Positions 59,346-64,000 of a stretch of 64,000 nucleotides of DNA are shown piece by piece. The stretch covers positions 62,001-126,000 of the forward strand of contig NZ_FCOM02000006.1 in the NCBI RefSeq assembly GCF_001544695.2, written 5' to 3'. A program made the position numbers and the translations under genes. Source of the DNA: Caballeronia arvi. Its GTDB lineage: Bacteria; Pseudomonadota; Gammaproteobacteria; Burkholderiales; Burkholderiaceae. The notes under the pieces are model-generated. The model had not been told where the DNA came from. It searched no databases and saw only the letters and a list, made by a program, of their open reading frames with translations. Position 1 is the first letter of the stretch. Every line of letters starts with the position of its first letter.

Positions 59346-60167
59346 ATGAAACCCGGACTGAAACACGTGCTCGCGCTCGCGAGCCTGATGCTGGCGTGCG
59401 CGTCATCGATGGCCGCGAGCCTCGTCATCAACGTCGGCGGCGAGCGTTCGCTCTCGGCCGAACAACTGCTCGCGCGTCCCGACGCCGCGACGATCCGCGT
59501 GCCGAACGACGTCACGTTCCGCCGCACGATGACCTATCGCGCGGTGCCGTTGCGCGCGTTGCTCGGCATCACGGCGATGCCCGCCGACAAGGAGCTTCAG
59601 ATCACCGCCACCGATGGCTTCGTCACGCACTTGCCGGCGAAGCTGCTTTTCGGCGAAGCAAGGAAGCGCGCCGAACCGTGGCTCGCGATCGAGACACAGG
59701 ACGAGCCGTGGCCGCAAGTGCTGAACAGTGGCGATATCGGTCCGTTTTATCTCGTGTGGGTCGATCCGGCTGCGTCGGGTATTTCGAGCGAGCAGTGGCC
59801 CTTCAAGATCGATGCGATCCGCATCGCACCGACGCTCGCCGCGCGCTGGCCGCAAATCGCGGTCGGCAAGAACGTGCCTTCGAATTCGCCGATTCGACGC
59901 GGCCAAAGCGTGTTCGCGACGCAATGCATGGTCTGCCACAAGATCAACGGCGCCGGCGATGCATCGATGGGTCCGGACCTCAATCGCCCGCACAATCCGA
60001 CCGAATATTTCCGGCCGTGGGTGCTGAAGTCTTTCATCCGCGATCCGAAGTCAATCCGCGCCTGGGCCGACATGAAAATGCCCGGCTTCGACAAGAACGC
60101 GATCAGCGACAGCGATCTCGACGCGGTCATTGCCTATCTCGGCTACATGGCCAAACAGAAAAAGTAA
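59346..60167 (+). CDS. Sulfite-oxidase-like domain fused to cytochrome c
   Basis: A 273-residue exported protein with signal peptide ending SMAAS. Residues ~25-165 resemble the molybdopterin oxidoreductase (SUOX-like) fold: MTYRAVPLRALLGI, ITATDGFVTHLPAKLLF, IGPFYLVWVDP. The molybdopterin-ligand cysteine is not evident, so it may not bind the cofactor. Residues ~180-273 are a class I cytochrome c with CMVCH haem site (C194, C197, H198) and a candidate axial methionine at M243 or M245 in ADMKMPGF. Periplasmic electron transfer is the likely role. It starts 7 bp after the acyl-CoA synthetase stop, an unexpected pairing. Confidence 0.82.
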   Translation: MKPGLKHVLALASLMLACASSMAASLVINVGGERSLSAEQLLARPDAATIRVPNDVTFRRTMTYRAVPLRALLGITAMPADKELQITATDGFVTHLPAKLLFGEARKRAEPWLAIETQDEPWPQVLNSGDIGPFYLVWVDPAASGISSEQWPFKIDAIRIAPTLAARWPQIAVGKNVPSNSPIRRGQSVFATQCMVCHKINGAGDASMGPDLNRPHNPTEYFRPWVLKSFIRDPKSIRAWADMKMPGFDKNAISDSDLDAVIAYLGYMAKQKK

Positions 60168-60207
60168 GCGGACACTGAGGGAAATCCCCACGTCTCATCG
60201 CGCAGAC

Positions 60208-60282
60208 TTTGCATACAATGTTCCCGTCAGCCTAGAGAAACGGGGCCGCGATGCCGCAGAACCAACCCGCTTTGCATACAAT
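60208..60282 (+). promoter_or_regulatory. Twin TTTGCATACAAT sites around the GntR start
   Basis: TTTGCATACAAT occurs at 60208-60219 and again at 60271-60282, 63 bp apart. It resembles the TTGTATACAA-type dyads bound by FCD-class GntR regulators. The second copy lies inside the first codons of the GntR gene, so autoregulation by binding both sites is plausible. Confidence 0.5.
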
Positions 60283-60955
60283 TCTGCCCGAACCGGCGCG
60301 CTCGGCAGACGACGTCTATCTCGCGATCAAGGACGCGCTCGCCAGCGGACAGTACGGCGCGGGTCAATATCTGCGCGAGGAACAACTCGCGAAAGGCCTC
60401 GGCGTGAGCCGCACGCCGGTGCGCGAAGCGCTGCGAAAGCTCGATGCCGAAGGCTGGGTCGAAACGCGTCCGAACTACGGCGTGCGCGTGAAGGCGTGGA
60501 CGTTGCAGGACGCGCGCGAGATCTTCGAAGCGCGGTTGCTCGTCGAGCCCTATCTCGCCGGACGCGCGGCGCTTTCGATCGGCGAATCGGATATCGCGCG
60601 CCTCAAGGCACTCGCCGACGCGATGCTCGCGATCACGCAACATCCATCGACACCTGAATCCTGCGAAGCCTGGTTCACCGCGAACGGCGAGTTTCACGCG
60701 ATCATCACGGCCGCCGCGAACAACGCGCGCCTCGACCGCTCGCTCAGGTCGATGAAGGAAACGCCGCTCATCAAGTGGACCTTCGACACCTATAGCGACG
60801 AAGACCGCGAACGCAGCGCGCGCCAGCATTTCGAAATCGTTCTCGCGCTCGAACAGCGCAACGCCGCGTGGGCGGAAGCCGTCACGCGCTGCCATATCCT
60901 CGCCGCCGAAAAGGCGGTGCTCGACCGATACGACAGGGAGCATCGCGCGCCCTGA
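60251..60955 (+). CDS. GntR-family (FCD) transcriptional regulator
   Basis: A 234-residue FadR-type GntR regulator: winged helix ~20-85 (YLAIKDALASGQYGAGQYLREEQLAKGLGVSRTPVREALRKL), then the all-helical FCD effector domain with metal-ligand-type histidines in ANGEFHAIITAAA and ARQHFEIVLALE. FCD regulators sense organic acids, often dicarboxylates. It precedes an acid MFS carrier (57 bp) and a PEP-mutase-family lyase in the same direction, and probably controls them. ATG 60251 is assumed; a TTG at 60272 inside the operator copy is an alternative. Confidence 0.87.
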   Translation: MPQNQPALHTILPEPARSADDVYLAIKDALASGQYGAGQYLREEQLAKGLGVSRTPVREALRKLDAEGWVETRPNYGVRVKAWTLQDAREIFEARLLVEPYLAGRAALSIGESDIARLKALADAMLAITQHPSTPESCEAWFTANGEFHAIITAAANNARLDRSLRSMKETPLIKWTFDTYSDEDRERSARQHFEIVLALEQRNAAWAEAVTRCHILAAEKAVLDRYDREHRAP

Positions 60956-61011
60956 ACGCGCGGCGGTCCGGGCCGCAACAGCATTACGACAAAGTCGACT
61001 GGAGACACGAC

Positions 61012-62442
61012 ATGCTGAGCACCGATAGCACCACCGTAAGCACCATGAGCACGATAAGCACCGTGAGCGCCGGCGCACGCCTCGACCGGTTGCCGATTTC
61101 CGGCTTTCACAAGCGCGTGCTGTGGCTGATCGGCGCCGGCATGTTTCTCGATTCCTTCGATATCTATCTGGCAGGCGGCGTGCTCGGCGCGCTCGCCAAA
61201 ACCGGCTGGTCGACGATGCAGCTGAACGCAGCGTTCCTCTCGTCGACATTCATCGGCATGCTGATCGGCGCGTTCACGGCGGGCGTACTCGGCGACGCGA
61301 AAGGCCGCAAGTTCACGTATCAGTTCAATCTCGCCGTGTTCGGCCTCGCGTCGCTCGCGGGCGCATTCGCGCCGGACATGACGTGGCTCATCGTCTGCCG
61401 CTTCTTCATGGGGCTGGGGCTGGGCGCGGAGATCGTCGTCGGCTATGGCTCGGTCGGCGAATTCATGCCGCCCGCGGTGCGCGGAAAATGGTCGGCGTAT
61501 CTGTCGCTGATCACGAACTCGGCGCTCTTTTTCTCGACGTTCCTCGGCTATCTCATCATCCCGTCGATCGGCTGGCGCGCGATGTTCGCGATCGTCGGCA
61601 TCGGCGCGCTGATCGTGTGGGTCATCCGCAAGAAGATGCCGGAGTCGCCGCGCTGGCTCGAATCGAAAGGCCGTTACGAGGAAGCCGAAGCGATCCTGCG
61701 CGCCGCCGAAGCAGAATCGGCGAAAAAGGCGCCGCTGCCGCCCATCGACGACGCGCCGCGCATCGTCACGAAGAAGACCACGCTGCTCGAACTCTTCTCG
61801 CCGTCGCAGATTCGCCGCACCTTTGTCGCGATCGTCGTGCAGATCGCGATCAACATGGTGATCTACGGCTTCATCGTCTGGGTGCCGACGTTCCTGATGA
61901 AGCAAGGCATCGGCATGGCATCGTCGCTCGGCTATTCGACGTTGATGTCGCTGGGCGGACCGGCGGGCGCACTCGTCGGCGTGCTGATCGCCGACAAGGT
62001 CGGCCGCAAGAACGGGTTGATCGCGGTCGCGGTGCTGGCGGCAGTGATCGGCTGGCTGTACGGGCATTCCACCGGCGTCGCGATGGCGACGCTACTCGGC
62101 TTCCTTCTTTTCACGCTGACGTATCTGATGGTCGCGCTCGGTGTTGCGACGTATGTGCCCGAGCTTTTCGCCACCGAGAACCGTATGCGCGGCAACGGCA
62201 TCGCCGGTTGTGCGGGGCGCATCACCGGCATTTTCGCGCCGCAGCTCGTGGTCGTGATGTACGCCACGGGCGGCGTGAAAGACGTGCTCTCGATGACCAT
62301 CGGCGCGCTCGCCGTGATGGCCGTCGTGCTGGCGGTGTTCGGCATCGAGACGAACAAGCGCTCGCTGGAAGACATCGCACCTTCGCCCGATGCCGATGGC
62401 GCGCTCGCGGCGTCGGCGTTGACGCGGGAATCGCATCGTTGA
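61012..62442 (+). CDS. MFS transporter, aromatic/organic acid:H+ symporter type
   Basis: A 476-residue carrier: GFHKRVLWLIGAGMFLDSFDIYLAGGVLGAL at TM1, TFIGMLIGAFTAGVLGDAKGRK, FFMGLGLGAEIVVGYGSVGEFMPP and VLIADKVGRKNG. This pattern marks the sugar/aromatic-acid porter branch. Start ATG 61012 (MLSTDSTTV) has GGAGACACGAC. The first 18 codons are built from an AGCACC-NTN repeat giving a Ser/Thr-rich tail (TDSTTVSTMSTISTVSAG); a later ATG at 61045 could also be used. Follows the GntR gene and precedes a PEP-mutase-family gene by 19 bp. Confidence 0.87.
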   Translation: MLSTDSTTVSTMSTISTVSAGARLDRLPISGFHKRVLWLIGAGMFLDSFDIYLAGGVLGALAKTGWSTMQLNAAFLSSTFIGMLIGAFTAGVLGDAKGRKFTYQFNLAVFGLASLAGAFAPDMTWLIVCRFFMGLGLGAEIVVGYGSVGEFMPPAVRGKWSAYLSLITNSALFFSTFLGYLIIPSIGWRAMFAIVGIGALIVWVIRKKMPESPRWLESKGRYEEAEAILRAAEAESAKKAPLPPIDDAPRIVTKKTTLLELFSPSQIRRTFVAIVVQIAINMVIYGFIVWVPTFLMKQGIGMASSLGYSTLMSLGGPAGALVGVLIADKVGRKNGLIAVAVLAAVIGWLYGHSTGVAMATLLGFLLFTLTYLMVALGVATYVPELFATENRMRGNGIAGCAGRITGIFAPQLVVVMYATGGVKDVLSMTIGALAVMAVVLAVFGIETNKRSLEDIAPSPDADGALAASALTRESHR

Positions 62443-62461
62443 AACTTTAGAGGACAGGGTT

Positions 62462-63340
62462 ATGAGCGTTTCACATCAGGACAAGCGTCAGGCGTTGAAG
62501 GCGCGTTTCGCGCGCAAGGAGATCGTCACCGCGCCCGGCATCTTCGACATGATTTCCGCGAAGATGGCCGACTCGATGGGCTTCGATTGCCTCTACATGA
62601 CGGGCTTCGGCACAGTTGCGTCGCACCTCGGCCTGCCCGACGCGGGGCTCGCCACTTACACCGATATGGTCAATCGCGTCACGGCATTCTGCGGCGGCAC
62701 GAACACGCCGATGATCTGCGACGGCGATACGGGCTACGGCGGCCTGCTCAACGTCGCGCATACGGTGCGGGGTTATGAGCAGGCGGGCGCGGCGGGCATA
62801 CAACTGGAAGATCAGGAATTCCCGAAGAAATGCGGCCATACGCCGGGACGCCGCGTGATTCCGCTCGAAGACATGGTGCGCAAGATCAAGGTCGCGGCGG
62901 AAAGCCGTAGCGATGCGGGTTTTCAGATCGTCGCGAGGACGGATGCGCGGACATCGCTCGGGCTCGACGAAGCGTTGCGTCGCGGCGAGGCATACGCGAA
63001 GGCCGGCGCCGATGTGTTGTTCATCGAATCGCCGGAGAGTGTGGAAGAGTTGGAGAAGATCGGGCGCGCTTTCGACATGCCGCTGCTCGTGAATGTCGTC
63101 GAAGGCGGAAGGACGCCGCAGTTGCCGCCCGCGGAATTGCAGAAGCTCGGCTTTTCGCTGGCGATTTATCCGGCGTCGGGATTTTTGGCCGTGGCGAAGG
63201 CGCTCAAGGATATGTACGGCGAAATACTCGCGCAGAAGGGCACGGAAGGCGCTTCGGGCGCGATGTATCCGTTTGCCGATATGTGCACGCTGATGGGGTT
63301 TCCGGAGGTTTGGGCGTTCGATCGCGCGCACGCCGACTGA
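62462..63340 (+). CDS. Isocitrate lyase/PEP mutase family lyase
   Basis: A 292-residue TIM-barrel enzyme: TAPGIFDMISAKMADSMGFD, metal motif ICDGDTGYGG, IQLEDQEFPKKCGHTPGR with the catalytic cysteine of the KKCGH signature, and ARTDAR. Family members are 2-methylisocitrate lyase, 2,3-dimethylmalate lyase, oxaloacetate hydrolase and carboxyphosphonoenolpyruvate mutase. The presence of KKCGH favours a C-C lyase acting on a 2-hydroxy dicarboxylate or tricarboxylate. The start at ATG 62462 has an AGGACAGGG site. Co-transcribed with the MFS carrier, so the imported acid is probably its substrate or precursor. Confidence 0.88.
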   Translation: MSVSHQDKRQALKARFARKEIVTAPGIFDMISAKMADSMGFDCLYMTGFGTVASHLGLPDAGLATYTDMVNRVTAFCGGTNTPMICDGDTGYGGLLNVAHTVRGYEQAGAAGIQLEDQEFPKKCGHTPGRRVIPLEDMVRKIKVAAESRSDAGFQIVARTDARTSLGLDEALRRGEAYAKAGADVLFIESPESVEELEKIGRAFDMPLLVNVVEGGRTPQLPPAELQKLGFSLAIYPASGFLAVAKALKDMYGEILAQKGTEGASGAMYPFADMCTLMGFPEVWAFDRAHAD

Positions 63341-63341
63341 T

Positions 63342-63746
63342 TCACCCGGCCGCCGCCACGCAATCGATCTCGATATCGAACCCGCCCGGCCACGCCGGCA
63401 CGTTGATGAAAATGCGTGCCGGCGGATTCGGCCCGAAGAACCGTGCGTACACCGCGTTGACGACAGGAAACGCATCGACCGACGTGCAGTACACATTGCA
63501 CTTCAACACCTGATCGAGCGACGATCCCGCCGTTTCGACACACAGCTTCAACTGCTGAAGCACCAGTTCCGTTTGCCGTTCGATGGTCGCATTCGCCACG
63601 ACTTCCCCGGTCTGCGGATCGAACGGCGGAAAGCCGGATACGTAGACTGTATCGCCGTGGCGCGTGACGGCGGAAGTCGGCGCCTTGAATCGTTCGAGAT
63701 ACGTGGAAAGCGGTTCGACACGGATGGTTTCGCGGGCCATGTTCAT
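63342..63746 (-). CDS. RidA-family (YjgF/Rid) protein
   Basis: A 134-residue Rid protein: AVTRHGDTVYVSGFPPFDPQTGEVV, TELVLQQLKLCVETAGSSLDQVLKCNVYCTSVDAF, and the arginine of the active site in PARIFINVPAWPGGFDIEI. RidA homologues hydrolyse reactive enamine/imine intermediates; the subgroup here lacks strong clues to a specific one. Strong ribosome site AAGGAGACG before ATG 63746. Convergent with the PEP-mutase-family gene (1-bp gap) and downstream of a second PEP-mutase-family gene on its own strand. Confidence 0.88.
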   Translation of the reverse strand: MNMARETIRVEPLSTYLERFKAPTSAVTRHGDTVYVSGFPPFDPQTGEVVANATIERQTELVLQQLKLCVETAGSSLDQVLKCNVYCTSVDAFPVVNAVYARFFGPNPPARIFINVPAWPGGFDIEIDCVAAAG

Positions 63747-63767
63747 CGTCTCCTTTGAAGTGAAAAA

Positions 63768-64000
63768 CTACGCGCGGTCCTCGAATATTCCATTGAGATC
63801 ATTGCCCGCCGCCGCATCCTTGAATCCGTCGAAGCGACCATCGACGAGACCTTGCGCCGCGCGCATGAACCCGCCCCACGCCGCGCGCGCGAGCCCTCCG
63901 CCGACGCTCACGCGGCGCACGCCGAGCGCGGCCACATCGCTCAATGTGAACTCGGACACACCGCCGATCAGCAGATTCACCGGCTTCGGCCCGACCGCCT
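63768..64000 (-). CDS. Second isocitrate lyase/PEP mutase family protein, partial
   Basis: Only the C-terminal ~77 residues lie in the window; the gene continues past the right edge. The visible part, PKPVNLLIGG, then FTLSDVAALGVRRVSVGGGLARAAWGGFMRAAQ and ending LNGIFEDRA, matches the C-terminus of PEP-mutase/oxaloacetate-decarboxylase-like family members. It ends 21 bp before the RidA gene on the same strand, so the two are likely co-transcribed. Confidence 0.75.
   Translation of the reverse strand, partial: AVGPKPVNLLIGGVSEFTLSDVAALGVRRVSVGGGLARAAWGGFMRAAQGLVDGRFDGFKDAAAGNDLNGIFEDRA

Noticed and set aside
1..64000. Search for tRNA, rRNA, CRISPR arrays, integrases and transposases
   Set aside because: None recognised by eye; regular direct-repeat arrays and DDE or tyrosine-recombinase motifs were not seen. 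A tRNAscan or ISfinder search would be needed to be certain.

Overview
The window is GC-rich, densely coded DNA from a free-living Gram-negative bacterium. Many LysR/GntR/MerR/TetR regulators, numerous MFS acid transporters, a membrane PQQ glucose dehydrogenase and the protein styles point to a beta-proteobacterium of the Burkholderiaceae, probably Paraburkholderia or Caballeronia. That placement is inference from gene content, since no rRNA lies in the window. I saw no tRNA, rRNA, CRISPR array, insertion sequence or phage gene.

Layout. 0-5.7 kb: an acid-catabolism module (CoA-transferase, LysR, enoyl-CoA hydratase, SDR dehydrogenase, MFS importer, thiolase) around a divergent promoter holding a 71-bp symmetric palindrome. 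5.6-10 kb: a four-carbon sugar-acid operon (KdgT-like permease, DUF1537 kinase, PdxA2) with a divergent DeoR repressor and three near-identical palindromic operators. 10-19.3 kb: a second CoA-transferase, L-lactate permease, a TipA-like MerR, alanine racemase, MntP with a yybP-ykoY manganese riboswitch, and a PQQ-repeat lipoprotein. 19.4-26.1 kb: a 44-aa ORF, glucose dehydrogenase, three small unknown genes, and an aromatic amino-acid permease/aminotransferase pair.

26.1-28.75 kb is accessory-looking. A two-gene cassette of small uncharacterised proteins occurs twice and brackets a frameshifted fimbrial pseudogene. 28.8-31.9 kb: aroQ, a Gfo/Idh/MocA oxidoreductase and an MFS carrier, plausibly shikimate/quinate use. 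32.3-38.2 kb: a membrane diguanylate cyclase faces a translationally coupled operon of a DUF3034 outer-membrane protein, a periplasmic truncated haemoglobin, a periplasmic cupredoxin-like protein and a sensory GGDEF-EAL protein. This is the best candidate here for a little-described system: a periplasmic haem/copper module tied to c-di-GMP.

38.4-49.4 kb: TetR/NmrA pair, several unknowns, a stand-alone receiver protein, and an amino-acid module (Lrp, orphan periplasmic binding protein, diaminopropionate ammonia-lyase-like enzyme, M20 amidohydrolase). 49.4-52.4 kb: a PAS histidine kinase, its FixJ-type regulator and a second receiver. 52.6-60.2 kb: MFS, LysR, PssA, then MerR/MFS with a clear operator, an acyl-CoA synthetase and a fused sulfite-oxidase-like/cytochrome c protein. 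60.2-64 kb: GntR, MFS, PEP-mutase/isocitrate-lyase-family enzyme, RidA and the start of a second PEP-mutase-family gene cut by the window edge.
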